Below are positions 10,783 to 21,826 of a stretch of 64,000 nucleotides of DNA, in pieces. Each line of letters opens with the position of its first letter. Position 1 is the first letter of the stretch. Source of the stretch: Auriscalpium vulgare (taxonomy: Eukaryota; Basidiomycota; Agaricomycetes; Russulales; Auriscalpiaceae); the NCBI GenBank assembly GCA_019915015.1, contig JAHBBC010000021.1, positions 558,001 through 622,000 on the forward strand, in the 5' to 3' direction. Made by a program: the position numbers and the translations under genes. The notes below the pieces were generated by a model. It made no database searches and was not told the origin of the DNA. It saw only the letters and a list, made by a program, of their open reading frames with translations.

Positions 10783-12360
10783 TAAGCCTCGCTCCAACTC
10801 GTCTGGAACCACAGATGATCCTCGTCCAAGATCTCTGTCCAACTGGCTCTCATCCCAGGGAGGACTATTTTCTCTCTGGCTTGTCATCTCGCTCTCGGGC
10901 TCATCATCCGGAGGTGTCGATGCGCGCGGCAGAGATGAAGGCGTCGATGCAGCGGTTGACATAGAGCCGTGCGTGAGATGGAACGAGGGGCGTAGCGGCG
11001 GCGACAACCAGAGGAGGATTCTGAAGGCGCGATATATTTTCACGGAGATCTTGAAGCTGCAGCTGAAGGTCATCGTCAAGTGCTTCCGACTTGCGGCGAT
11101 ACTCATCGTTCGTCCACAAGCCAATCTGCAGCTCACGAAAGAGGCGGTCGTGGCGATCGCGAGCGTCTGGCGAAGACTATTCATGTCATCGCGCAGCCTG
11201 TCGACAGCTTTGCGGATGTTCTCTCCTTTGACACCGCAAAGCTACGCCTGCCACATGAATTAGTCCACGTGCATTACCAACAACTAGTATTACTTACTCG
11301 ATGGACTCCTTCAGTATGTCTTGAATGCCGGTGCGTGACGTGGGCTTGAAGCGACCCTTCAAGCTCTCCAGCTTCTCTTCCGACAGGTGTGCGGGAGTCT
11401 TCTTCGCACTTGCTTGCGACGAGGGCGGCACGCGGTTCTCTTTGGGAGTGTGTGGCGTCTGCGGTGGCGATCCCGGGCCGGGTGCGGTCGCAGAAGAGTC
11501 TTGCGCGAGAGGCGCCGGGCATCGTGAACGCGTAGGACGGGGTCTATGTCCTCTTCGCGCGGTTGCCGCACAGGTGGCGCGTCGTCGGGAGGCTGATAGT
11601 GCACTGTGCGGTGACCGTCCGGACCAACCCCAGTCGTGATGATGATCGGGTTTTCATTGGGCGGGTGGCAAGGATCGCGTGAATTCGGGGGAAGACAGCG
11701 AACTCGGCCTCGATCTCTCGCACAGGATGTGTTAGCCTCCAGCGTGCTCATCGGAGATCACAAAATGAACTTACGCCAGATATTCTTGTGGCGTGCATCG
11801 GTATCCTCGGATGGGCCATCTGGCCCTATGTACAGACCAAATACTCATCTGGACCATCGTCGGCATCACCTGTGTCGACGATGGCCTCATTCCAGTGAGG
11901 ACACCTCCACCCGTGCACTTATGCGCCGAACCTTGGAGTGATAGGTGATGCGTAGCCTACACAAGCCTGTGAGCACGTATGAGGCATCCAAAAGGGTATG
12001 GACATACTGATTTATTTTCCCGAGCACCTTTGCTCCCAGACTGACGAAATCCGAGTCCGGAGCATCCTTCCAGAGGATGCGAGCAAGCCGCTGACCGCTG
12101 CGACCTTACTTTCTCCGCTTTTCTTCTGGAAAGATGTCAGTAACAAAGCCCAGATGATGCGTGGGCCACCTGCATACCTCACCACGCTTGTTACCAAACA
12201 TAACCTTGCGATTTTGCGGCTGTTCGAGCTCCGTGATGAGCTGCAGGAGCAGCTATTTGGCTTCTTATTTGTGCCCCAGCTGATGTTCTCCTCACGGGAT
12301 TTCTTGCCCGGAGCTGTCTCAGGCTGGTCGGAGTCCGAGCGGCCGCGTTTCCGGGGCATT
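10783..12360 (-). pseudogene. Hypothetical multi-exon gene, probably decayed
   Basis: Several minus-strand blocks read like protein and end at plausible splice sites: an N-terminal MPRKRGRSDSDQPETAPGKK, a block with LLLQLITELEQPQNRKVMFG, one with DSDFVSLGAKVLGKINQYVH, one with FGLYIGPDGPSEDTDARHK, one with KLESLKGRFKPTSRTGIQDI, and a C-terminal helical block. I do not recognise the family. The helical block changes reading frame near 11,180: GENIRKAVDRLRDDMNSL lies in one frame and DRLFRELQIGLWTNDEYRR in another, with no room for an intron between them. Other joins also fail to keep phase. Either the gene is broken or the assembly has an indel. It lies between the two HSF-tail copies. Confidence 0.4.
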
Positions 12361-12490
12361 AAGAGAGTAGGAGAGTGTAGATTAAGGAGGTATCGCGAGG
12401 GAATGAGTGTGTGAGACACGAAGACGCCGCACAACGCGAGCGTCACCTAAAGTCACACGATTGTCACACATCGGGTCACTTATGCCGCGG

Positions 12491-12542
12491 GCCGAATCGA
12501 AAACGAAAGGCGTTTGAAAACGAAACGGAAACGAAAACGGTC
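12491..12542. repeat. Inverted partner of the 9179-9223 segment
   Basis: The plus strand begins GCCGAATCGAAAACG and contains GGCGTTTGAAAACG; the same words appear on the minus strand at 9179-9223. It lies downstream of the HSF-type gene. Confidence 0.7.
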
Positions 12543-12727
12543 TACTCTGAGCTCCCCTAATAATCATTTGGTATACGAGTCTGCAATGGTATACAATCGG
12601 TGCAACCGCGCACGGTAAATCAGAAAAACCAATCAGAAAGCGCGACATACGGCAGCAGGGGTGCAAGCAAGCAGGCAGCGGCACAGCAACAGAGCGGAAA
12701 AGGAGGTATCACAACATTGTTCTTTCG

Positions 12728-13082
12728 TTTTCTTTTTCAGAGCGCCCGCGCGGCCCTTCTAGACGTCCCCCGCTTTTGCCGACGGCGCGTATCCGCCGCC
12801 CGCGTCGCCCATGGGCACAAACCCAAAGTCCGGCGAGACTGCGGCAAGACGGCAGTCAGCGACACCCGTCCGTCCACTCAGCGCGCTACTCACAGCGATG
12901 GATCTCCGTCTCCCCGTACTGCTCCGTCACCGGCGGGGTGTGCGCCTGCGAGGACGACGTTTGAGACGCAGCCGACAACGAGCTTCCAGACGTCGAAGGT
13001 CGCACTGACCGACTGTTCCACCCGCCCTCCATATCCAATCCCGCCCCGCTGCCCCCCGCCCCTACCATCGGCGCCGCAGAGT
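12728..13082. repeat. Intact copy of the duplicated HSF-tail tract
   Basis: Direct duplicate of 9282-9633. This copy lies within and just after the functional gene and keeps its reading frame. Confidence 0.9.
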
Positions 13083-14776
13083 ACGCAAAGTCCGCCTGCG
13101 CAGACGAGTAGTTGCTGTACGGGTCCACCGTCGGCAGCTGGATCATGCTCCGCGACCGATGCATCGGGTGTTGCTCCTCGCCCGCGGGCTGTGGCGACGT
13201 CGACGGCCGCTCTTCCATGTGCTGTTGCTGCTGCTGCTGCTCGTACGGCGTCGGGTACGGGTTCACCGCCTGGCTGTGCCGCCGCGGGCGCCGCACGCTC
13301 AGCGAGTTGGCCGCGTAGCTCGCCTTGGACGACGGCGGGCGGGAGGACGTCGGCGTCAGCGGACGGTGGTGGCCCGAACTCGGGCGGTAATCGTGCGACG
13401 AGTAGTGATGCGACTCGTCGTAGGGTATCGAAGACATGGACGAGACGGAGTACCCGGTCGCGGGCCTGCTGTCGGGCGAGAGGGAGGAAGCGCTATGTTG
13501 CATGGAAACGGAAGACATGGAAGACGGGTATGATGTGTTGATCGTGGGACGTGCGGGGGGGTATCCGGTGCTGCTTGGGTTGAGAAGAGACGAGAGGCTG
13601 CCCGAGTGACTGGACGAGCTGCCGCTGCTGACGGGCGAGAAGGACCAGTTGGTCGTCTGCTGGTCGTAGTGGCTGTACTGGGACGGGGGGACCATCATCT
13701 CGCGGGTCGAGCTCTGGTAGTGCATCGAGTTGAAGCCGCCGGGCGGGGAGACGGTGTCCTCGGACGGGGAGATCGGGTGGAGGGAGTGCGGCGAGTGGTT
13801 GTAGAGACTGTGGGCGGACGAGAGCGGGGGGTCGGACGGGACGGTGAGGGGCGGCAGGGCGCGCGGGTATTGGCTGCCCCATCCCTGGGTGCCCGCCTGG
13901 GCGAGCGGCTGGTAGGAGCCGGGGGCAGAGAAGCCGCGTGCGCGGCCGCCGCCTTGGGGCGATGAGCGTGGGTCGGTGGGAGAGGAGAAGGGGAGGTTAC
14001 CTAGGCCGGAGGCGGTGCGTGGGGGCGGGATGGAGGGGTTCTGGTCGATGTCGGGGCGCTTTCGGGGCTTGGGGAGGCGCGGGGGGACGCGGCGCTTGAA
14101 GTTCGCGACGACCTCGGGGGGCGAGTGGCGATTGAGCGTGGGATGGGCTGCGCGGGGAGGGGGTGAGCGTGGGTGGGCGAGAGACGCGTCGGGTACTCAC
14201 ACCAGGTGGAGGCGTCGGGGTCGTCGATGGCGGGATCGACGTTGCGGAGGTTGACCTTGCGCATGAAGCCGTAGATCTGAGGAAGAAGAAGTGAGGACAA
14301 AGTGGGCGCGAGGAGAAGCGGAGAAGACGGACGTTGAGTTGGCGCGAGAAGCTGGCGAAGCGGGACTGGCGGTATATGCTGGGGAGGACGTGGAGGGCGA
14401 GCTGCTCGGGGCGCTCGACGATGATGTGCTCGCCGGCGGGGTCCCAGCGGATCATGTGGTGGTTTTCGGGGCGCTCGAGGAGGCTGGGGACGCGATGAGG
14501 ACGCGCCGGACGCGGAGGAGGGGGGGGGAGCACTCACGCGTAGAGTTTTGTGAGGAAGGTGGCCTGGGGCTTTGTGTCTGGCTTGGGGACGGGCTGGGCC
14601 GGGTGGGCGTCGGGGGAGTCGGACTTTGCGGGGGACGGGGGGCGGGTGTCGTCGGGGGAGTCTGGTGCGGGGGACGGGGGCTGCGGGGGGAGGAGCTGCG
14701 GGTAGGCGATGGCCTGGGCAGGCATGGGGTAGTGGTGGGGGCGGGAGTAGTGTGGCGGGGGGTAGAGGTCTGCCAT
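12759..14776 (-). CDS. HSF-type transcription factor
   Basis: Five exons (14538-14776, 14333-14483, 14201-14276, 12894-14147, 12759-12838) give 599 residues. The HSF-type DNA-binding domain spans about residues 70-165: TFLTKLYALLERPENHHMI, then IYRQSRFASFSRQLN joined to IYGFMRKVNL across an intron, then NRHSPPEVVANFKRRVP. The long C-terminus is Ser/Pro/Tyr-rich and disordered with a short poly-Gln, and I see no heat-shock-factor coiled coil, so the classical trimer is doubtful. Reading straight on past exon 4 meets a stop three codons later, but that stop lies just inside a good GTGAGT donor, and splicing adds a sensible 26-residue end (SPDFGFVPMGD...). An upstream ATG at 14,809 is possible. 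Confidence 0.85.
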
Positions 14777-15050
14777 GGGCGCTGGCCGGTCGAGCGGGCG
14801 CGCGGGCATATAAAGGCGGCGGGCGGTGGAGAAGGGCGGTCCAGCCGAACAGACGTAAAGAGCGTCGCCGCCGCGTGATCTCCCTCGGCGCCGAGGTGTC
14901 GATACCAAGCCCCCGGCGACTCACGATATGCACCCGACCCGCGGCCCGCGCCGGCCGGCCGTTTCACGAAGCGACTGATCGAAAGAATCCACGGCCCACC
15001 CCAGATCCCATCGCCATGCCGGCACACCCACCCCGATCCGGATCCCACGA

Positions 15051-15077
15051 ATTATTCTATTCTATTCTATTCCATTC
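15051..15077. repeat. TTCTA pentamer run
   Basis: Short run of ATTCT/TTCTA units that reaches into the stop codon of the kinase gene (minus strand). It may be part of its 3' end; no function is claimed. Confidence 0.7.
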
Positions 15078-17665
15078 AGCTCTCGCCGTCGTGCTGCAGC
15101 GTGATACTCGAGAACGCCCCGAACAGGTCCACGTCCGTCGCCGCCTCCAGCCCGTCCGCGTCCCCCCGCGTCTCCCCCTCCAGGTGCAGCGACGTCGACT
15201 CTTCCATCCGTCGGAAGTTCACCGCGTCCACCCCCTGCGACGACGCAGGAATGATCTGTCCACAGGTCAGCATCATCATCATCAGCGGGCGGCCCATGTG
15301 CTCCCCCGCCGCTAGCCGAAGTCCACTCACAGGCGGCTCCGTATTCCTCAGCAGGCCCCAGTTGATCTTGCCGAACCACTTGTGCTGCTTCACCTCGCTC
15401 GCCCCCGTTTTGCTCCCGAGCCGGGTGTCCTCGTTCTTATCCAACAGTCGCACGACGCAGTCTTTCCCCGCCCTGCACACTCATCATCAGATCAATAAAT
15501 CCCCGTGCAACCCCCCACTCCGCACTCACGGTGACACCTTCGGCACGTCGTTGAAATGCACAGGAAGCTGCAGAATGTTGCCAAACGTCTCGTCCCGCTG
15601 CTTCCCTTTGAAGGGCGTTGTGGCGTACTGCCAAGAACCTCAGCGCGCGTAGCGTGGCAGTGGAAAACCCGTCACACGTACAATCATCTCGTAAATCAGT
15701 ATTCCCAGCGTCCACCAGTCCACGGAAGACGTATGCCCCGAGTTGGCGATGACCTCTGGCGCAATATACTCTGTCCGCGAATCAGTTCCGACATGCTTGC
15801 TAGAGCAATTACACACGCCGCCCACCTTCCGTTCCCACAAAAGAATTGGTCCGGAAATTAGCCGTGCACGATTTCGTATCCACTATGGGAGTCTGATGGA
15901 CGTCGGTCAACGGACAACCCCTCGCTCACAACCAACAGATGCGTACTCCATTCACCGACTGACGAATCGTCGCAGGTCGGCCGCCAGATACGCCCGACTG
16001 CTTTGCCAGGTCAAAGTCGGACAACATGATATGCCCTGTGTGATGCAATAAAATGTCTGCAGATAGAGCCATCGTGAGCGCATGACAAATGCACGCGATG
16101 CCCTGACGTACTTTCTGGCTTGAGGTCGCGGTAGATGAAGCCCATGAGATGCAGATACTCCAGCGCCGCGACGACCTCGGCAGCGTAGAACCGTGCCGCA
16201 TCCTCCGGCAGACACTTGCCTGGCCGGCTCTGCAGCGCGCGGAAAAATTCGCCGCCCATGCAGTACTCCATGCAGTGGTAGAGGTACTCGTCCGACTGGA
16301 AAGAGTGGTGCAGCGTCACGATAAACGGGTGATTCGCCGTGGCGAGGATCTCCTGCTCCGTGAGGGCGCGCTTGATTTTTTTCCGCTCGATCATTTCTTT
16401 CTTGGAAAGGACTGCGAGACGTCGGCGGACATCAGCACGGGAGCGAGGGCCTGACGACGCCGCAGCGACACGCACCTTTCATCGCAAACAGCTTGCCGCT
16501 CTTCTTCTCACGTACGAGGAAGACTTTGCCAACATCTCCTCGGCCCAGCAGCTTGATCTTCTGGAAGCTCGTGGGGCCCACTTCCACCTGCGCAGCAAGC
16601 AAGACACGTGAGCCGCATACCCCGGACCTGGCGTACGCAGAGATCACTTACAGACTTGACCTTGATCGAGTTGCTCGAGTAGGTCCGCCGGAACGCGACC
16701 TTGCCTGGTCCCTGCGCCGAGGAGCTGCCCTCCGCCACGCGTGGCAGCCCGGGCGTGCTCAGGAAGCGCGGTGGGCGCCCACGCGATGACGTCGAGGAGA
16801 TGGTCTCTGTGGAATGCGTGGCCTTGTCTGATGGGAGTAGCGACGTGGGGATACCGCCGCCTGGGACGGGCGCGACAACGATCTCAGCGGGCGCCAGCAG
16901 CCCGTTCTTGGTCGTGGCGAGCGTGGACGGCTTTGCACCGTGGTTGAAGAGGCCCTTCGCGTTGGGAGCGGACGCGACGCGCCTGATAAAGCGCGAGGCA
17001 GATGCGCTCATCGCGCGCGGTGAGAGCGGCATGGGCGAGCGCGAGCCGCTCGAGACCTGGGGCTGGTCTGGAAAGTAGCTGTGGGAGGCGGACGTGGGGG
17101 GCTCCCTGTGGCCCTTGCCCAGGCGGCGCTGCTTGTCAGACTTGGAGCGGGAGCGGTTGTTGCGAGTGACGGACGCGTCTGCTGACGAATGAGAAGTGTT
17201 AGGTGTCGGGAGGGACTTGTCGGGTGTGGAATCAGTGGACTGGGTGTTGGAGGAGTTGTCGGAAAAGCGACGGTCGATGGAGACAAACGAGCCGGGGGTG
17301 AGGAGCGGGTTGGGGGTGGACGGGGCTGTGGTGGGGACGAAGCCTGTCTCGAGAGTGAGCGGGTTGCCGTGGCGGCTGACGACGAGCTTCTTGGAGGATG
17401 CATTTCCGATGCGAAAGATGGATTTCCAAGGGCTGGTGGGGGAGGGGTGGCCGGTGAGATGTGGCGAGCGAAGGTTGTCGGTGGATGCGGGGTGGGCGAT
17501 GGGCGGACGGGACGGGGAGACGGGCATGGGAGCTGTGGGTATAGGCGAGCTGGAGGACGGTGTGTACTGTGTCGGGGTCGTCGTCGTCGTCGTCGTGAGG
17601 AAGGGGCGGGTGTGTGTTGGCGAGGGCGGGCTTGAAGAGCAAGGGACCTGACCGGGACCGTACAT
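15076..17665 (-). CDS. FPK1: AGC kinase of the FPK1/KIN82/Nrc-2 type
   Basis: Nine exons (16652-17665, 16476-16587, 16112-16411, 15947-16056, 15826-15892, 15682-15770, 15530-15627, 15331-15472, 15076-15255) give 703 residues. About 340 disordered residues precede the kinase domain. Visible landmarks are the Gly loop GRGDVGKV, the Lys in FAMKVLSKK, YRDLKPEN at the catalytic loop, DFDLAKQ in place of DFG (normal for this subfamily), the activation segment [15 protein letters not shown], and a C-terminal AGC tail with [12 protein letters not shown]. Relatives phosphorylate lipid flippases at the plasma membrane and, in Neurospora, affect hyphal growth. It is divergent from the MFS gene. Confidence 0.93.
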
Positions 17666-18435
17666 GGTCGGCCGGCAAGTGCCTCTCCTAACGCGTTCCG
17701 TCCTCTCTTTACCCGACGCTCCCACGCCCAAGTCGCCGTCTGCCTTGCCACAAGCTCGCAGCTGCCCTACCCGCGGAGATGAAGACAGCAACTGCGAGCT
17801 ACGGACGGCAACCACGCCACACAATGAGCCCATGGACGCTGGCAGAGACCGCGTCGAGGCTCGGAGGACGGCAGGACGGCGGCGACGCGCCGTCGTACGT
17901 ACGGTGGAATAACAATAATAATGTCATTGCATGCAACCGATGCCCTGGCCACTGACCCTGCGCGACCACGGCCACCCCGCGCGCGAGCCCACCAACGCGC
18001 GCACCAACGCGCGCACCAACGCGAGCACCAACGCGAGCATCGACGCGAACCCACACGCGAGCACCAACGCGAGCATCGACGCGAACCCACACGCGAGCAC
18101 CCACGCGAGCCACGCTGAGCGCCAGATCGCGCGGGGGTCGCGGTTGCGGCGAGGATGGGCTGCTGACAGCGACGGTGGCGGGATGAAGGTTGAGGAGACG
18201 AAGGGCGTCTGTTGCGGGGCAAGGGTCGTGCAGCACGGTGGGCGATGGGCCGAGGTGCGCGGATAATGACGGTGGGGTGCGGCCGTCAGCCGATGTGTTT
18301 TTTCGCGCTCTCTCGCTGGTCGTTCCTGCGCCTCAGCATTTCGTTCAATATCCACGGCCATGCATCCTTCTCTCCGACCCACTTCCTCCCACCCTTCCGC
18401 ACCTGCGCCTCTCCCCGTATCCCCCACCACACCCA
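17666..18435. promoter_or_regulatory. Kinase/MFS divergent promoter region
   Basis: 770 bases between two divergent start codons, longer than the roughly 120-140 base gaps elsewhere in this window. It contains the 12-base minisatellite below. No specific factor site is claimed. Confidence 0.5.
17979..18113. repeat. 12-base minisatellite
   Basis: Imperfect tandem units close to CACCAACGCGCG or CACCAACGCGAG, with variants such as CATCGACGCGAA arranged in a higher-order pattern. The array lies in the intergenic region between the kinase and the transporter. It opens a long reading frame rich in Arg, His and Gln, which is an effect of the repeat. Confidence 0.9.
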
Positions 18436-21168
18436 ATGGCCCCCTGCTCCCCGTCGCCCGAGACACGTCCGCTGCTCTCACCACCCACCTCCTACGCCTC
18501 CACAACACCAACACCACCTGCACAGCAGCCCACATCCCCGCCCCAACTATCGCGATCAGATCTCATATGGATCCTCGCCGGCCTCTGGAGTGCGGTCTTC
18601 CTCGGCGCCCTAGACGGTACCCTGCCCCCGCCCGACGCGCCTGCATCCCGCTGACTGCCCCGCAGGAACCATCGTGGCCACCCTCATGACCCCGATCGGC
18701 AACTACTTCCATAAATCTAACCAGGCATCTTATATCGGCACTTCATATCTGCTGTCCGTTTGCTGCTTCACACCGCTCTATGGTGCGCACGCCTGTCATT
18801 TCCCCGGCTGCACGTCCCCCTCACCGTCCCCCAGGCCGACTGTCAGATATCATCGGTCGGAGGGGAGCGATGCTCCTGGGTCTGACCCTCTTCGGTTCGT
18901 GAAACACCTGGTGTCGGTCCCTTGATCCTGATCCCTCCCCCCAGGCATCGGCACCATCATGTGCGGCCTGGCTCCTTCGATGGAAGGTCTCATCGCTGCC
19001 CGCGCGATCGCCGGCATGGGCGGAGGAGGGTTCGTGGTCATATCAATCCGTCATATTCAGAGTTTTTACGCCCGCCGTAAAATGGTTTCACAGTGTCATG
19101 ACAGGTGAGCATCCTGACGTGCCCACCGAGCCGTACGCTGTGCATTGACAGTGCCCAGTCTCCAGCGTCGCCGTCACCGATCTCATACCTCTGTGCGTGC
19201 GTATGCCAATGCCCTGATCTCGCCACCTGACACGCAATTAGCAAACAACGTGGCCTGTATCAAGGCATGGCGAATGTGTGCGTGTCTCTCGTGCGTTATC
19301 TTGGTCCGAATGGCCCCGCTCATCTTCCGCCAAGGCTCTTTGGCTTTGGCGCCGGCATCGGCGGACCTCTGGGAGGCTGGCTGAACGACAACTTTGGATG
19401 GTGAGTGCTGTCGCCTTGCGGCGACCGCCTGCCTGAGTTTGACGTGATGATCGCGCACGCCGCAGGCGGTCGGCATTCCTCTTCCAGGTGAGTCTCGCCA
19501 GTTCGCCCACCGACGGAGCCGTCCCGCTGAATTCACGTCCATCAGGTCCCCATCCTCGTCTTTTCTTTCGTCTTGGTGGCGCTCAAGGTCTCCATCGAGC
19601 TGCCACAAGAGGTAAAGAATCAGAGCCTGTACTCCAAAGTGCGGCGAATAGACTTCTTTGGCTCGGTGACGCTTGCGACCGCAGTCGGCTGTCTACTGCT
19701 GGGGTTTAGCCTCAAGTCAACCGAGGCCCTGGCCTGGTCGAATCCCATTATCTACGGCCTGTTCATCGTCAGCGCCATCTCATGTGCTGCATTTATTTTT
19801 GTGGAGGCACGCATTGCGCCTTACCCTGTGCTGCCTCTGCGGTTAATCTCGCAACGGAATCCTTTGGCTGTTTCTCTGTCCAATTTCCTCAGCAGTGTGT
19901 CGGCATTCTCAATGGTGCGTCCAACGCAGGCTGCATGTCTCTGGCGCACTCATTCAAACGGTTCCATAGATATACAACGTGCCCCTGGTAGGCGGAAATC
20001 AGATCACCGCGAGGGATACATGCTCACCGCACGTAGTACTTCACTGCCGTCCGTCTAAGCTCGGCAAGTAATGCAGGTCAGTCCCGCACACCGTCATGAC
20101 GTGCTTTCCTCTAAGCTTCGTGACAGGCCTACATTTGCTTCCTCATTCAGTGAGTTGATCTGGCAGGAAACTTCAGTCGTGTGGCAATTGACACCTTGTC
20201 AGGTCGCTATATCAACGGGGAGCGTGTTCGCCGGCTGGTGGGTTCTTAATACCCCCATTCTTGCGCTTAAGTTTTGTTGACACGTCCCAAGGCTTATGCG
20301 GCGCACTGGGAAACTGTATACCTTGACGGTGATGTCTTCATTATTGACGATCGGGTCCAGCGCGATGGTCGCACTCTGGAACGATCATTCAGCACCGTGG
20401 CATTTATGGCTGGACATCACACCACATGCCTTTGGAATGGCGAGCCTCATCACAACGACGTTAATTGTACGCGTCTTCCCCGCAGTCCGCAGAACTCCCC
20501 ACATGACAATAATGCTAGGCTGTCATTTCGAGTGTCGCGAAGGAAGACTTAGCCGTTGCGACAGGCAGTAAGTACGATCAGGCATGAAGTCTCACCCGTG
20601 TATCTGATCCTCCTTCAAACAGTCACGTATCTCTTCCGAACAACTGGCCAGGTGCTTGGAGTCAGCCTGAGTGGGACAGTCCTGCAAGCCGTCTTGCTGC
20701 GCAAATTACAAGCGCACATACACGGACCTGACGCAGAAACCGTACGTTCTAATCATTTGCTGAGTTCGTATTACTGCTGATGCTTAAGTCACGTTACAGC
20801 TCATTGCTAGTATACGGTGAGCATGCAATTTAGCTGCCACCACGTTGTTACGGGACCTGACAGCGGCTTCGCAGACACTCCACCGATGTCATCCCCAGCC
20901 TCGACCCCGAAACGAGGGCGACCGCTATTTCGGCTTACGCGGACGCTCTTCGCGTCGTCTTCATCTGCCAGATTGCCGTCAACTTCCTTACGTTCCTCTG
21001 CTGCCTTCCGATACAGGAAAATCCGCTACCGTAAGCCCCCTTACACTGATCGATTCCTCCTGCGTCACTGACAGACGACGTTTCAGAGGAACGTTTGAGG
21101 AGCAGGAGGCCCAGTTTCGCCGGAACCGGAATCAGCGGCAAGACTCAGAGTCGGATGCAGATGCTTGA
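18436..21168 (+). CDS. MFS drug/amino-acid transporter, 20 exons
   Basis: Twenty exons join in phase to 564 residues: 18436-18616, 18666-18782, 18835-18894, 18945-19029, 19094-19104, 19159-19192, 19242-19277, 19335-19400, 19466-19487, 19546-19914, 19970-19987, 20037-20076, 20127-20149, 20203-20237, 20292-20466, 20519-20567, 20623-20741, 20800-20816, 20875-21030, 21087-21168. MFS signatures are present: LDGTIVATLM in helix 1, RLSDIIGRRGAMLLG in loop 2-3, ARAIAGMGGG, and GPLGGWLNDNFGWR. This matches the large DHA-type family that includes yeast vacuolar basic amino acid transporters (Vba) and multidrug exporters. Substrate and membrane are not determined. Five exons are 11-23 bases long, and leaving out any one breaks the frame or a conserved motif. 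Confidence 0.9.
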
Positions 21169-21826
21169 AGGGTGCGCGCATTTGCTGTTGACGAGAGACA
21201 GACCTCGGCTCCTCTGCGGGAGGGCTACATTGCCAGCCCGGTGTACAGTATGAGGTGAACTAGATGGAAGCTATACTTAGTTCATATATGGGGTATACCC
21301 TGCCCACACTCAAGTTACTATATCCAGCTGTTTTGCAACTGTCCTCCTTCCGAACATGGATGATCCTCGTCAACTACGGTAATGCACGAATCAGCCGGCC
21401 GGTGCGATGTGGGACTTAGCGTCAGCGGGCTGACACGAAAACTGCGATCTAGTCATTTGCTCATCGTCAACGTGTGCAGTACGACTCACCCGACTCGCGT
21501 ATGCATATCTGTCAGCTGGTCGGGGGTATATAAAGCTGATAAGTTCTACTGAGTTCGGGTCTCGCGCGTACTTCCCCCTTCTCCAACGATCACCCGTAGC
21601 TGCGCTCGGCATCACATCTTCTTGACTGAGGTCTTACAGGAAGGTTGACAGGCTAGGTCCCTCCTTTCGACACCTGGCACATATTAAGCGTTGACCTGGC
21701 CATATTTCTAGGTCGTCTCTGGGTCCATTTGCAAGTTACAAACATACTCAACTGTCAACCAACCGACTCTCGCCTGACACAAAGTAAAGCAAAACCGGAG
21801 AAACACAACGATCGCTGACTACAGCG
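21169..21826. other. Convergent intergenic region
   Basis: 658 bases between the 3' ends of the MFS and bZIP genes. No coding signal. Confidence 0.5.

Noticed and set aside
12600..13541. Plus-strand 313-residue frame that shares sequence with a plus-strand frame at 8019-9515
   Set aside because: It is antisense to exon 4 and the last exon of the HSF-type gene. The shared part is the duplicated tract, not a repeated protein domain.
17921..18266. Arg/His/Gln-rich frames over the minisatellite
   Set aside because: They come from the tandem repeat, with no start context or splice-supported continuation.
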